DNA of 64,000 nucleotides from CAWANF01 sp963783355 (GCA_963783355.1 CAWANF010000012.1:1-64000), one strand, 5' to 3'; shown: positions 1 to 8,988, counted from the stretch's first letter. Numbers and translations are program-made. Notes: generated from the sequence alone by a model not told the origin.

Positions 1-702
1 TCCCGAGAATTTCAGACTCAGCTTTAATTCTTCTATGATGATGGGGATAGTGTCCTCTTCCTGCGTGACCAAACCCACGGTTTCCAGGCCTTGTTTCTCA
101 ATAATATTGATCAGAAACTCCGGGTCGAACGAATAAATGATCGGTATCATGACGATGTCTTCATTTATCTCATTGCGAAACCTTCGAAAATAGGAAACAG
201 GCACAAAAAGAGCGTCATAATTCACCGTTTTATCGATTTCATCAATAGTTAACGTCGAGCTTTTGATGCCCACCTGTTTTTGAATGGACCGGGAAATCAT
301 CGCCGCATGCTCCGATGTAGCCCCGATGGTAGCACACGATTCCAGGCGATCCGGCCATTCCATATAACTAAGCTGCTCCTCGAACAGCGTTTCTATTTCG
401 TCCTCATCCAAACCATAGCCTATCAATTCTTCCAGAAGCGTTCTGAAACGTTCCGCCCCAATCTCCAGCCGTTCCGACTTATCTAACGTAGTTGTTTGAC
501 GCGTAACTACAAATCCACGGCCTTTTTCGGCACGCAGGATCCCCTCGTCTTCCAGGATGTGATACGCTTTCCGCACTGTGTGAAAACTCACCTTCAGCTG
601 TTGTCCCAAAACGCGGGTTGAAGGCAATACTTCCTCAACCTGGAATTGCTTGGTTGCAATCAGCAGGCGGATTCGGTCGGCAATATATTTAGCGGAATTC
701 AT
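1..702 (-). CDS. GntR-family transcriptional regulator, 3' end beyond the window
   Basis: The reading frame is open from an ATG at 702 to the left edge (234 codons), so the C-terminus is missing. Residues 1-70 form a GntR winged helix-turn-helix: the stretch LPSTRVLGQQLKVSFHTVRK is followed by an ILEDEGIL wing and an EKGRGFVV hairpin, the usual signature. The remaining 160 residues are a mixed alpha/beta effector domain that I cannot assign to a named GntR subfamily; it does not show the UTRA or FCD metal motifs. It is transcribed leftwards, with the broken fucosyltransferase ending 65 bp upstream on the same strand. Its target is unknown. The regulator call is secure; the subfamily is not. 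Confidence 0.85.
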   Translation of the reverse strand, partial: MNSAKYIADRIRLLIATKQFQVEEVLPSTRVLGQQLKVSFHTVRKAYHILEDEGILRAEKGRGFVVTRQTTTLDKSERLEIGAERFRTLLEELIGYGLDEDEIETLFEEQLSYMEWPDRLESCATIGATSEHAAMISRSIQKQVGIKSSTLTIDEIDKTVNYDALFVPVSYFRRFRNEINEDIVMIPIIYSFDPEFLINIIEKQGLETVGLVTQEEDTIPIIIEELKLSLKFSG

Positions 703-766
703 GTCGGTAATATAGAAAAGTAACAACGACTTTCACTATCCGGATCAACACTTTAAGAAGGAATCG

Positions 767-1799
767 TCATGATTTTTGACTAGCAAATATTTTCATCGAT
801 TCTATATCATACTTTCGCCAAACCGAATCAATAATCGCATTTCCATAAAATTTCATCATGCCATAACCCTTTTTAAACCATTGATTTGGAAGAACCGGCC
901 GCAAATGCACATTCGTTTTTTCTTTCTGCCAGTCTATCTTCCCGAGTATTTCATTCATCTTTGCCAGCGGCTGATAGCGATCCAGCACTAAATTGCGGGC
1001 TTTTTCCAGGTCCGGCAATCGTTTTTGATATTCCGTTTCATTCAGTCCCTCAATAATTTTGATAGCTTCTTCGGGTTTGTTGATATCCATTCGAATAAAG
1101 GATCCCGAGGGGAAATAGTCCTCTAAATTTGGGCATCCATAATAAACCGGGATCGTCCGGGCCAGGAAGCAATCGTTGAGTTTCTCCGTAAAATAGTGAG
1201 GCATTGATTTGTTTTCGATCGCCAGTGAAAATCGATACGGAGCCAATCCTTCCCATTTATCATTCACCGGACGAAATCCTTTTCCCATCAAATCGAAATC
1301 TAGTCCGTGATCCATGCATTTCTGAACGAACTCCAGGCGCTTTCGCTGTCCCTTCAGAATATGAAGATCACTTACAATGCAGGATAAATGCTTATTCTTC
1401 GTAATGGACGCCATTTTCTTTAATTCCTGATACGATTTTCCGACCGACCATCCCAGATACCCATGATTATGAGTTATTTTTTCATCTGATTTTACGGGAG
1501 AAAAAATCGTATTGTAATTCCGGAAACCCTTAAACATCCAGGGATGCAACCAATGCTCTCCGTTTTCCTGCATAAAGGCGACCACCGCATCTGGATTCGA
1601 CCTCAATATTTCAGATTCCAGTGCCGGATGTATTAAAAACCATAACCGCATCGAGGTCGAGGGATGAATCCATTGTAAACCGGCTGTCTCCAAAATACGC
1701 CCAACCCTCCGCATAATCTTGCGCGTGCATGCGTAAAAACTCATCCGCATCGCTTAGCAGCGCGGCTGTCAGCAAAACGCTATAATGGTCAGGCTTCAT
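767..1799 (-). pseudogene. GT10 (alpha-1,3/4-fucosyltransferase-like) gene with a frameshift
   Basis: Two minus-strand frames together make one GT10 protein. The N-terminal part starts at ATG 1799 (MKPDHYSVLLTAALL) and runs to about AVMVF near 1635; the rest continues in the adjacent frame from IHPALESEI onward. The C-terminal part has the donor-binding signature of family 10: YRFSLAIENKSMPHYFTEKL followed by LARTIPVYYG. The acceptor half shows a QENGEHWLHPW segment like the Q-E-P region of the family. The break lies at or near the A5 run at 1634-1638. The later start at 1750 is out of frame with the true N-terminus. Either a recent single-base mutation or a sequence error; the catalytic domain is otherwise intact. 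Likely role, if whole: fucosylation of a surface glycan. Confidence 0.75.
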
Positions 1800-1893
1800 C
1801 CTTTTTTAGTTTTAAAGAATAGAAATAATCACCTATCTGCGAATGCATAAATCTCCCATTATTTAAAAATACATTATTAATCATTACTGTTCG

Positions 1894-1901
1894 TATCTTT
1901 G
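1894..1901 (+). promoter_or_regulatory. Possible Bacteroidota-type -7 element TATCTTTG
   Basis: TATCTTTG fits the TAnnTTTG -7 consensus of the Bacteroidota primary sigma factor and lies 33 bp before the ATP-grasp start at 1935. No clear TTTG box is seen at the matching upstream distance, so this is tentative. Confidence 0.35.
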
Positions 1902-1934
1902 TTTCTTCAAATTTTCAAAAATGTTATTTGTTTT

Positions 1935-2924
1935 ATGCCCGAAAAATCGCTCAGGATTGGTATTCTGTATGATCGTCCCGATGATTACCCGCAAGTGATC
2001 GGGCCTGAGGATCGATTCGCCGAATTTGAACCGGAGTCGACCATCCTGGCAATGGAATCAGCCATAGAAACACTCGGTCATATACCGGTACGGGTAGGAG
2101 CTCCCCGTAAACTGCTCGATAAGACTCCGGACTGCGATATTATCTGGAACATTGCTGAAGGATACGGAACCCGCAATCGTGAAGCATGGGCACCGGTTTT
2201 ATGCGAATTGCGACATATTCCAACCATCGGAAGCGACGCCTATACCCTATCGTTGTCATTGGATAAAACAGCTACCAAAGAGCTCGTGCGTGTACTTGAT
2301 ATTCCCACCCCCCAGTGGTCAGTTCATAAAAATGGACAATCATTTAAACCATGGGATGGACCGTTTCCTGTTTTCATCAAACCACGCTATGAAGGAACGG
2401 CGAAAGGAATCAATACAGACTCGGTGATTTTTGATAATGAAACACTTGAAAAACAGGCCATAAAACTCTCCGGTCGGTATCAGCAGGACATTTTAATTGA
2501 AGTTTTCCTTCCCGGCGATGAATATACCTGTGCGGCTGCCGGAACCCCGCTGAAAGCTTTGCCGGTTTTGCAGCGGGCTCTGCATTCCCATAGTGGAATC
2601 GGCATTCATGCGGTAAAGTCATTACCCGAAACAGATACCGACTATTCCATTTCACATCATTTGCCGGAAACGCTTGAAAACCAACTCCAGGAGTGGTCCT
2701 TAAAAATTTGTGAAGTGATGGAGGTACTCGATTTTGCACGTCTCGATTTTAAAATGGACGAAGCCGGAAATCCTTATTTCCTTGAAATTAATCCGTTGCC
2801 GACTTTTGCGACTGATAACACTTTTGCCATTTTAGCTGAATTGGATGGCCATTCTTACCCTGATTATTTAGCAGGTATATTGAGAGAAAGTATCGACAGG
2901 ATTTCCCCGGATCTCGGTAAATAA
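1935..2924 (+). CDS. D-Ala-D-Ala ligase-like ATP-grasp enzyme
   Basis: A 329-residue protein of the D-alanine--D-alanine ligase fold, which joins two amino acid-like substrates using ATP. The N-terminal lobe has the IGILYDRPDD start and the DIIWNIAEGYGTRNREAWAP and PTIGSDAYTLSLSLDK motifs typical of a Ddl subfamily. The ATP-grasp core includes VFIKPRYEGTAKGI and the magnesium/catalytic segment ARLDFKMDEAGNPYFLEINP near the C-terminus. The start at 1935 (MPEKSLRIG) is preferred over an upstream ATG at 1899, since the family begins near the beta-strand IGILYD. The next gene is a KamA-type radical SAM aminomutase, which suggests that the ligase acts on a beta-amino acid or its derivative rather than in cell-wall synthesis. 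That link is inferred from position. Ddl of peptidoglycan synthesis remains an alternative. Confidence 0.82.
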   Translation: MPEKSLRIGILYDRPDDYPQVIGPEDRFAEFEPESTILAMESAIETLGHIPVRVGAPRKLLDKTPDCDIIWNIAEGYGTRNREAWAPVLCELRHIPTIGSDAYTLSLSLDKTATKELVRVLDIPTPQWSVHKNGQSFKPWDGPFPVFIKPRYEGTAKGINTDSVIFDNETLEKQAIKLSGRYQQDILIEVFLPGDEYTCAAAGTPLKALPVLQRALHSHSGIGIHAVKSLPETDTDYSISHHLPETLENQLQEWSLKICEVMEVLDFARLDFKMDEAGNPYFLEINPLPTFATDNTFAILAELDGHSYPDYLAGILRESIDRISPDLGK

Positions 2925-2960
2925 ACACTAAATTCGTATCTTCAATCAACAGATAATACA

Positions 2961-3047
2961 ACCACAAAGGTTACAGAGTTTCTTCACAAAGGACAAAAAG
3001 TGATTATTCCTCAGTGCTCTTTGTGCCTTCTTCGTGCATTCTGTGGT
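2961..3047. repeat. Imperfect long inverted repeat, degenerate ACCACA...TGTGGT intergenic element
   Basis: Outer arms ACCACA (2961-2966) and TGTGGT (3042-3047) and inner arms CACAAAG (2985-2991) and CTTTGTG (3019-3025) pair in register. The same kind of degenerate cacaaag/ctttgtg sequence recurs in other intergenic gaps of this window (about 28300, 56137-56182 and 59740-59800). It may fold in the RNA between the ATP-grasp and kamA genes. Confidence 0.5.
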
Positions 3048-3078
3048 AAACTCACTCTTGTATTTTTTTGATTATTGT

Positions 3079-4206
3079 ATGCCTTTTAAAGGAACTTTAA
3101 TAAACAGGGAAGAAATCAAGCTTCAGCCGGTATGGTCCGACTGGAAGTGGCAGCTGCGTCATCAAATCAAGTCGCTGGAAGAACTGGAACAGTGGATACA
3201 GGTTACCGATGATGAACGGCGCGCTATCGAAGCTACAAAAGGTTTCTTTCGCTGGAGAATTACCCCTTATTATGCCTCACTGATGGATCCGGATGATCCT
3301 GCTTGTCCTATCCGCCGGCAGGTGGTTCCTTCGATGCAGGAAATGGAAGATGACATCGATATTCTCGCGCTGGATCCATTGGAAGAACTGGCTCACAGCC
3401 CGGTTAAGAATGTAATACACAATTATAACGATCGCGTAGCCTTCTGCGTCTCATCTGTTTGTGCTGTTTACTGCCGTTATTGTCTGCGCAAACGCATGGT
3501 CGGCGATGGCGAGAATATGATGAATAAAGAGGAGCTTCAAACCGGTATCGATTATATAGCGGAACATGAAGAAATCCGGGACGTCCTGCTCACCGGAGGT
3601 GACCCTCTCACTCTCAGTGATGCGAACCTCGAATGGATCATCAGCCGGCTTCGGGCTATTCCTCATGTTGAGATCATCCGCCTTGGATCCCGATTCCCGG
3701 TACTGAATCCATTCCGCATCACGGACGAATTATGCCGTATCATTTCCGACTATCATCCCGTATGGTTCAATACGCACTTTAACCATGTCAAAGAATTGAC
3801 CCAGGAAGCTGCCGAAGCAGCGGATAAACTATTGCGAGCAGGAGCCCCGGTCGGAAATCAAACCGTATTACTTAAAGGTATCAATGACGATGCAGAAACA
3901 TTAAAAACGCTCTTTAACGGCCTCGTAAAAATGAGGATTCGTCCCTATTATTTGTACCAGGCACAGCTGCTTGGCGGAACCCGACATTTTCGTACGACCA
4001 TTGAGAAAGGCATGGAAATTATGAACCAGTTACGCGGACGAACTTCCGGTTTTGCGATTCCATCCTACGTTTTGGACACACCTTATGGCAAAGTTCCGCT
4101 TACTCCGAACGGGTTTCTGAAGCGTGACGGTGATTTCGTTGAAGTTAAAGCTTATGGCGGACAGGTCTGGAGGGAATTTAATCCGGATAAGAAGAAGAAT
4201 TATTAA
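3079..4206 (+). CDS. KamA-family radical SAM aminomutase (lysine 2,3-aminomutase-like)
   Basis: A 375-residue PLP- and [4Fe-4S]-dependent aminomutase. The radical SAM cluster motif CAVYCRYC (CxxxCxxC) lies at about residues 128-135, LTGGDPL follows for SAM binding, and the C-terminal PLP region reads FAIPSYVLDTPYGKVPLTPN. Start chosen at 3079 (MPFKGTL). In lysine 2,3-aminomutase two aspartates (Asp293 and Asp330, Clostridium numbering) hold the substrate amine. Here the second is kept (VLDTP), but the first, normally in YQCD, is replaced by Gln (YLYQAQLLGG). The glycine-rich PLP-lysine loop is two residues shorter. So it is neither a classical lysine nor a glutamate aminomutase by these markers, and the substrate is uncertain. 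It lies 154 bp downstream of the ATP-grasp ligase and 45 bp upstream of an SDR, probably one functional group. Confidence 0.85.
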   Translation: MPFKGTLINREEIKLQPVWSDWKWQLRHQIKSLEELEQWIQVTDDERRAIEATKGFFRWRITPYYASLMDPDDPACPIRRQVVPSMQEMEDDIDILALDPLEELAHSPVKNVIHNYNDRVAFCVSSVCAVYCRYCLRKRMVGDGENMMNKEELQTGIDYIAEHEEIRDVLLTGGDPLTLSDANLEWIISRLRAIPHVEIIRLGSRFPVLNPFRITDELCRIISDYHPVWFNTHFNHVKELTQEAAEAADKLLRAGAPVGNQTVLLKGINDDAETLKTLFNGLVKMRIRPYYLYQAQLLGGTRHFRTTIEKGMEIMNQLRGRTSGFAIPSYVLDTPYGKVPLTPNGFLKRDGDFVEVKAYGGQVWREFNPDKKKNY

Positions 4207-4251
4207 AGGTTATTAGGTTATTAGGTAAAAAAGTTAATCAATTCATTCGTT

Positions 4252-5025
4252 ATGGAAACTGTTTTAGTCACGGGAGCATCAGCTGGCATTGGGCTTGAGT
4301 TATCAAAAATATTCGCCCAACACCATTACAACCTGGTATTAGTGGCGCGAAGGCAAGAGCGTTTGCAAGATTTGAAAAAAGAACTGGAAGAATCCTACCA
4401 AATCAATGCACAGGTTATTTCCCTGAATTTGACGATGAGTGGTGCTCCTAAACAGCTGTATGATGAACTAAAAAAACAAAACATAACCATTGATATCCTT
4501 GTAAATAATGCCGGTTTTGGTTTACAGGGATCTTTCGTGAAGACAGATTCTCAAATCGAACGGAATATGATAGAGTTGAATATCCAAACATTGACCGAAC
4601 TGACGAAACTTTTTCTGCGTGATATGGTTGCCAGGCATAAGGGAAAAATTTTAAACGTGGCATCTACCGCTTCATTTTTACCCGGACCATACATGTCGGT
4701 TTATTATGCCAGTAAAGCCTATGTTTTATCCTTTTCGAAAGCGCTGGCTTATGAAACCAGGAAAGACGGTGTAACCATTTCCGCTCTTTGTCCGGGCCCT
4801 ACTAATACAGAATTTCAGGAACAAGCCGGCATCGCGCACAGTAATATCTTCAGCGGGAAGATGCTTCCGGTTACCACGGCGAAAAAGGTTGCAGAAGCGG
4901 GTTATCGGGGATTGATGAAAGGAAAGACGGTCATTATTCCGGGTATTATGAATAAAATCGGGACTTATTCAAGTAGTTTCACTCCATCTTTTATTAACAA
5001 ATCGTGTGGTAGAAAAGCTTCATAA
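4252..5025 (+). CDS. Short-chain dehydrogenase/reductase (DltE/YqjQ-like)
   Basis: A 257-residue classical SDR. The nucleotide-binding TGASAGIG motif is at residues 7-14, NNAG lies near 85, and the catalytic Ser and YYASK (Tyr-x-x-x-Lys) lie near 137 and 150. The substrate cannot be read from the sequence. It closes the ATP-grasp/kamA cluster and is followed by a strong hairpin terminator, so it may reduce or oxidise a product of that cluster, or it may simply be a neighbour. Confidence 0.85.
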   Translation: METVLVTGASAGIGLELSKIFAQHHYNLVLVARRQERLQDLKKELEESYQINAQVISLNLTMSGAPKQLYDELKKQNITIDILVNNAGFGLQGSFVKTDSQIERNMIELNIQTLTELTKLFLRDMVARHKGKILNVASTASFLPGPYMSVYYASKAYVLSFSKALAYETRKDGVTISALCPGPTNTEFQEQAGIAHSNIFSGKMLPVTTAKKVAEAGYRGLMKGKTVIIPGIMNKIGTYSSSFTPSFINKSCGRKAS

Positions 5026-5039
5026 ACCCGAATAAAAAA

Positions 5040-5068
5040 AGCCGGGCAATGATTGAAACCACCCGGCT
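5040..5068. terminator. Bidirectional intrinsic terminator
   Basis: AGCCGGG and CCCGGCT pair across a 15-base loop, with an A-run on the left flank that gives a T-run for minus-strand transcripts. It lies between the convergent SDR gene and the ABC efflux operon. Confidence 0.8.
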
Positions 5069-5093
5069 CTTCCCATAATTTTCTATTTATAAA

Positions 5094-6215
5094 TCAGGCG
5101 CTGACTTTCCGGTATCTCGAAACAGCCAGCGAGACAATAACTACCGCGAACGACGCTAAAGTAATAATCTGGTATTTGATGTCGCCAAAATTGGCACCTT
5201 TTACGAGCACCCTCCGCATCACTTCGATAAAGTGCGATACCGGATTGAAGAACGTGATTTGCTGCGCCCAGTGCGGCATACTCTCAATCGGTGTGAATAA
5301 ACCGCCCATCAGTACAAACACGACCATCAGGAACCATGCGATGAACATGGCTTGTTGTTGCGTATCCGTTATGGTTGAAATAAACAGGCCGAGTCCAAGC
5401 ACTACCAATAAGTATATGGCCGCGACGAAGAAAATCAGCCACAACGGACCAACTAATGGTATGTCAAACAATACCTTGGCTACAATAAGTCCGAATCCAA
5501 GCTCTCCCAATCCGATCAGCCAGAACGGCATCAATTTTCCGATGATAAACTGGTACCTCTTAATTGGGGTCACATTCAGCTGTTCTATCGTCCCGATTTC
5601 TTTCTCCCGTACGATATTCATACCTGATAAAAACATCCCGATCATCGTGATGAGAATAACCAGCAAACCGGGAACCATATATGAGGTATACTTAAGCTCA
5701 GGGTTATACCAGTTTACTGCATCCAGCTTGATTTGATTAACCGGTTTAAGAGGAATTATTCCCGGATGTTCCCGCTGCCAGGTCCTTGCGAATCGCAGCA
5801 GGATATTTTGGGCATAATTCTGTGAAACGCCTGCAATATTGCTGTTTTCTGCATTAAAAAGCAGCTGCAGCTGATCCATCTTCCGGTTTTGCAAATCCCG
5901 CTGAAAGTACTGCGGAATCACCAGGATCATATCGGTTTTACCGGCCTGCATGGTCTCTTTAGCAGATGACACACTCGGGGTATAATTGACCAGGGTGAAA
6001 TATTTCGTCGAATTAAACTCATCGACCAGGCGCTGTGCCGCTGGCGTGCGGTCGTGATCAACCACGGTAAGATTGATATTTTTTATCTCGTATGTCGCTG
6101 CATTTCCAAGAATGATTAACTGAATAATCGGCATCATAAAGATGATGGGCAGCATGCCCTTATCCCTGAATATCTGCAGGAACTCTTTTTGAAGTAAAAA
6201 TCGTATCGTTCGCAT
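5094..6215 (-). CDS. ABC-2 type permease, second of two (YbhR/YhhJ-like)
   Basis: A 373-residue inner-membrane half-transporter. One N-terminal helix (about residues 22-42) is followed by a periplasmic domain of about 130 residues and then five helices. The NIVREKEIGTIEQLNVTP segment between the second and third helices is the typical coupling motif of the family. It starts one base after the stop of the upstream permease, so the two are co-translated and probably form a heterodimer. It is the last gene of the efflux operon. Confidence 0.9.
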   Translation of the reverse strand: MRTIRFLLQKEFLQIFRDKGMLPIIFMMPIIQLIILGNAATYEIKNINLTVVDHDRTPAAQRLVDEFNSTKYFTLVNYTPSVSSAKETMQAGKTDMILVIPQYFQRDLQNRKMDQLQLLFNAENSNIAGVSQNYAQNILLRFARTWQREHPGIIPLKPVNQIKLDAVNWYNPELKYTSYMVPGLLVILITMIGMFLSGMNIVREKEIGTIEQLNVTPIKRYQFIIGKLMPFWLIGLGELGFGLIVAKVLFDIPLVGPLWLIFFVAAIYLLVVLGLGLFISTITDTQQQAMFIAWFLMVVFVLMGGLFTPIESMPHWAQQITFFNPVSHFIEVMRRVLVKGANFGDIKYQIITLASFAVVIVSLAVSRYRKVSA

Positions 6216-6216
6216 A

Positions 6217-7326
6217 TCAACTTAATCTTGTTTTGAATTTTTTCAGGCTGATGACCAGAAACACGGTTGCCATTACGGCCAAAATCAGTGTTTCTTTCCA
6301 CAGGTAAACGAATCCTACTCCCCTCAGCATGATTCCTTTGATGATAACCAGGAACCAGCGTGCCGGAATAATCATACTGATGTATTGCAGAATCTTTGGC
6401 ATACTCGTGACCGGGAAGATGAATCCCGACAACATGATCGTCGGCAAAAGTAATCCTGCCAGCGCCTTCATCATGGCCGTCTGCTGCGTATTGCTTGTGG
6501 CCGATATCAAGAGGCCCAGTGAAAGTGCTGTAATCGTAAAGAGCGTCGATTCCGAAAGGAATAAGATAAAACTCCCCCGAAATGGCACATGGAAAATATA
6601 TAGCGCCAGTCCGATGACGACCAGCACGTTAATAAAGGACAGCACGAGATATGGCAGTACTTTTCCAATGATGATCTGTATCGGTTTCAATGGTGATACC
6701 AGCAGGATTTCCATCGTGCCCATTTCTTTTTCCCTTGTAATTGTAATCGAGGTCATTAATGCCGAAACCAACATCAAAATCACGGCTATCAGCCCGGGGA
6801 CAAACAGGTTCACACTTTTCAATTCCGGGTTATAAAACATTCGTATCTCCGGAATGATCTTTATCGAAGCCAGATGTCCGGGCTTCTGTATGGACTTCTG
6901 ATAGCTGTTCAAAATCGCTGTAGTATACCCCAGCAGCATGCTGCTCATATTCGGATCGCTTGCATCTGAAATAACCTGTACATTAGCATTACCGTCATGT
7001 TCCAAATTATGGGCAAATTGGCGTCCGAACACGAGCACTTCCCTGACTTTACCCTGACGAAAAGCTTGATCGACGGCTTCCCTGGTCTGAAAAAATCCAT
7101 TAAACCGAAAATAACCGGAAGACAGCATCTTATCCGTAATCTGCTGTGTGACATGATCATGAGACATATCCCAAAAGCCAATATTTGCTTCTTTCAATTC
7201 ATTGCGAATGGCATATCCAAACAGGATGAGCTGAATAATCGGCATTCCGAACAGGATCATCAGGGAGCGGTAATCCCGGATAATGTGATAGAATTCTTTC
7301 TTAACGAAACCTTTGAAACTGTTCAT
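6217..7326 (-). CDS. ABC-2 type permease, first of two (YbhS-like)
   Basis: A 369-residue permease, paralogous to the next gene. It has one N-terminal helix, a large periplasmic loop, then five or six helices, with the coupling motif ITITREKEMGTMEILLVSP. The start MNSFKGFVKKEF at 7326 is chosen because it overlaps the ATPase stop as TAATG and fits the family; an upstream in-frame ATG at 7464 would add 46 residues that only mirror the ATPase gene in another frame. Confidence 0.9.
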   Translation of the reverse strand: MNSFKGFVKKEFYHIIRDYRSLMILFGMPIIQLILFGYAIRNELKEANIGFWDMSHDHVTQQITDKMLSSGYFRFNGFFQTREAVDQAFRQGKVREVLVFGRQFAHNLEHDGNANVQVISDASDPNMSSMLLGYTTAILNSYQKSIQKPGHLASIKIIPEIRMFYNPELKSVNLFVPGLIAVILMLVSALMTSITITREKEMGTMEILLVSPLKPIQIIIGKVLPYLVLSFINVLVVIGLALYIFHVPFRGSFILFLSESTLFTITALSLGLLISATSNTQQTAMMKALAGLLLPTIMLSGFIFPVTSMPKILQYISMIIPARWFLVIIKGIMLRGVGFVYLWKETLILAVMATVFLVISLKKFKTRLS

Positions 7327-8067
7327 TATGCCTCCTTCTGTTGCGGACGAACCAAACGAACAAAGACCTCGTCCATGGTCGTACTGTCGAACTGTTCTTT
7401 CAATTTTCCGGGAGTATCCATCGCTGCGATTTTTCCAGCCACCATGATAGAAATCCGGTCGCAATACTCCGCTTCATCCATATAGTGTGTCGTAACGAAA
7501 ACCGTCACGCCTCTTGCCGATGCCTCATAAATCATGTCCCAGAATTGACGGCGCGTAATCGGGTCAACTCCTCCGGTTGGTTCATCCAGGAAAACAATTT
7601 TGGGATCATGAATCAGGGCTACCGAAAACGCCAGCTTCTGTTTCCATCCCAAAGGCAACCGGCCGATTTTTTCATTACGTACATGCTGCAGGTTTAATTT
7701 TTCCAGCAAAGAATCTGTTTTCGAAGCAATCTGAGCATTAGAAAGACCGTAAATCCCGGCATAAAAACGAATATTTTCACTCACTGATAAATCGTCGTAC
7801 AGGGCAAACTTCTGGCTCATATAACCGATATTTCGTTTAATTTTTTCCGTTTCGGAATAAACATCAAAACCCGCGACATGAGCTTCACCGGAAGTGGGAC
7901 TCAACAGGCCTGTCAGCATTTTCATGGCGGTCGTTTTCCCGGCGCCGTTGGCTCCGAGAAAACCGAATATCTCACCCGGGTTCTACTTCAAATGTGATAT
8001 GATCCACCGCCGTAAAATCTCCAAACTTTCGCGTCAATTCTTTGACGTCCATAATATTCTCAGGCAT
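7326..8067 (-). pseudogene. ABC transporter ATPase with a frameshift before Walker A
   Basis: The start is ATG 8067, overlapping the previous stop as ATGCCTGA, and the first frame reads MPENIMDVKEL to FEVEPG and then meets TGA at 7974-7972. In the +1 frame the expected continuation EIFGFLGANGAGKTTAMKM follows at once, including Walker A GANGAGKTT, and runs on to residue 246 with Q-loop SQKFALYDD, Walker B KIVFLDEPTGGVD and H-loop VTTHYMDEA. One extra G in CCCGGGT (about 7975-7980) explains the break. The usual signature LSGGMKQ is LPLGWKQK here, a weak C-loop. If the break is real, only a fragment without Walker A from ATG 7925 could be made, and the transporter would depend on the other ATPase. 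A sequencing error is equally possible. Confidence 0.82.
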
Positions 8068-8977
8068 CTTCTACCTCCATTAAATCCATAAAGGCATCTT
8101 CAATGGTTGGATCGATGGCTTTCACTTCCACTCCTGTATATCCTTTATCCAGAAGAGCCATTCGTATTTCATTGAGGTCAGGTTTTCCCTGTTTATCGGT
8201 ATAATGCAGGTATTCGCCAAAAGCGTAAACCGACTCGGCATGTGGCAGGCTTCGCAGTGTCTGGATAACATCATACCGGGGCTCACCCCGAACGGCCAGC
8301 GTCGTTTTCTTTTTGAGCTTTGTCACATTATCCGGCGTATCAACCCCAAGTATTTTTCCATTCTGGATAAGTGCCACACGATCGCATCGATTAGCCTCAT
8401 CCATATACGGAGTTGAAACGACAATCGTAAGGCCATTCGCTTTCAGGCGATCGAGCGTATCCCAAAACTCACGCCGGGATACCGCATCCACGCCTGTTGT
8501 CGGTTCATCGAGCAATAACACATCCGGACTGTGAATGAGCGCACAGGATAAAGCCAGCTTTTGCTTCATTCCACCCGATAATTGCCCGGCCCGGCGTTTT
8601 TTAAAAGGCTCAATGGCTTTATAGATGTCCTTAATGTTATCGTAGTTCTCTTCAATCGTCGAACCAAAGATGGAAGCAAAAAAGTTCAGGTTTTCTTCCA
8701 CACTCAAATCGGTATACAGCGAAAAACGTCCGGGCATATACCCCAGGTGCTTTCGCAGCTCCTTATAGTCATCCACAACATCATATCCAAAAACGGTGGC
8801 TTTGCCCTCATCCGGAATGATGAGCGTGGCCAGCATACGGAATAATGTCGTTTTTCCTGCTCCGTCGGGACCAATGAATCCGAATAATTCCCCTTCGTTG
8901 ATGGAGAGATCAACATGGTCGACAGCCGTCACATCTTTAAATTTCTTTGTAATATGTTCAACCGAAATAACCGGCAT
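8060..8977 (-). CDS. ABC transporter ATPase of a multidrug/MFP-linked exporter (YbhF half-like)
   Basis: A 305-residue cytoplasmic ATPase. Walker A GPDGAGKTT is at about residues 35-43, the signature LSGGMKQKL is complete, and Walker B VLLLDEPTTGVD and a C-terminal regulatory domain of about 70 residues follow. Together with the next gene it matches the two halves of the fused YbhF ATPase of enterobacteria, which works with a membrane fusion protein (YbhG) and two permeases (YbhS, YbhR). The gene starts 11 bp after the fusion protein stop and overlaps the next ATPase by 8 bp. Confidence 0.92.
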   Translation of the reverse strand: MPVISVEHITKKFKDVTAVDHVDLSINEGELFGFIGPDGAGKTTLFRMLATLIIPDEGKATVFGYDVVDDYKELRKHLGYMPGRFSLYTDLSVEENLNFFASIFGSTIEENYDNIKDIYKAIEPFKKRRAGQLSGGMKQKLALSCALIHSPDVLLLDEPTTGVDAVSRREFWDTLDRLKANGLTIVVSTPYMDEANRCDRVALIQNGKILGVDTPDNVTKLKKKTTLAVRGEPRYDVIQTLRSLPHAESVYAFGEYLHYTDKQGKPDLNEIRMALLDKGYTGVEVKAIDPTIEDAFMDLMEVEDA

Positions 8978-8988
8978 ATTTTCCCCTT

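Noticed and set aside
1050..1256. Minus-strand 68-codon frame inside the GT10 gene
   Set aside because: It is an out-of-frame shadow of the catalytic domain.
5053..5736. Plus-strand 227-codon frame
   Set aside because: It is antisense to the ABC permease gene, low in complexity, and has no family signature.
6329..6835. Plus-strand 168-codon frame
   Set aside because: It is antisense to the first permease gene and carries no motif.
7326..8067. Programmed +1 frameshifting in the ABC ATPase
   Set aside because: No slippery heptamer or downstream structure is evident; a single extra G is the simpler explanation.
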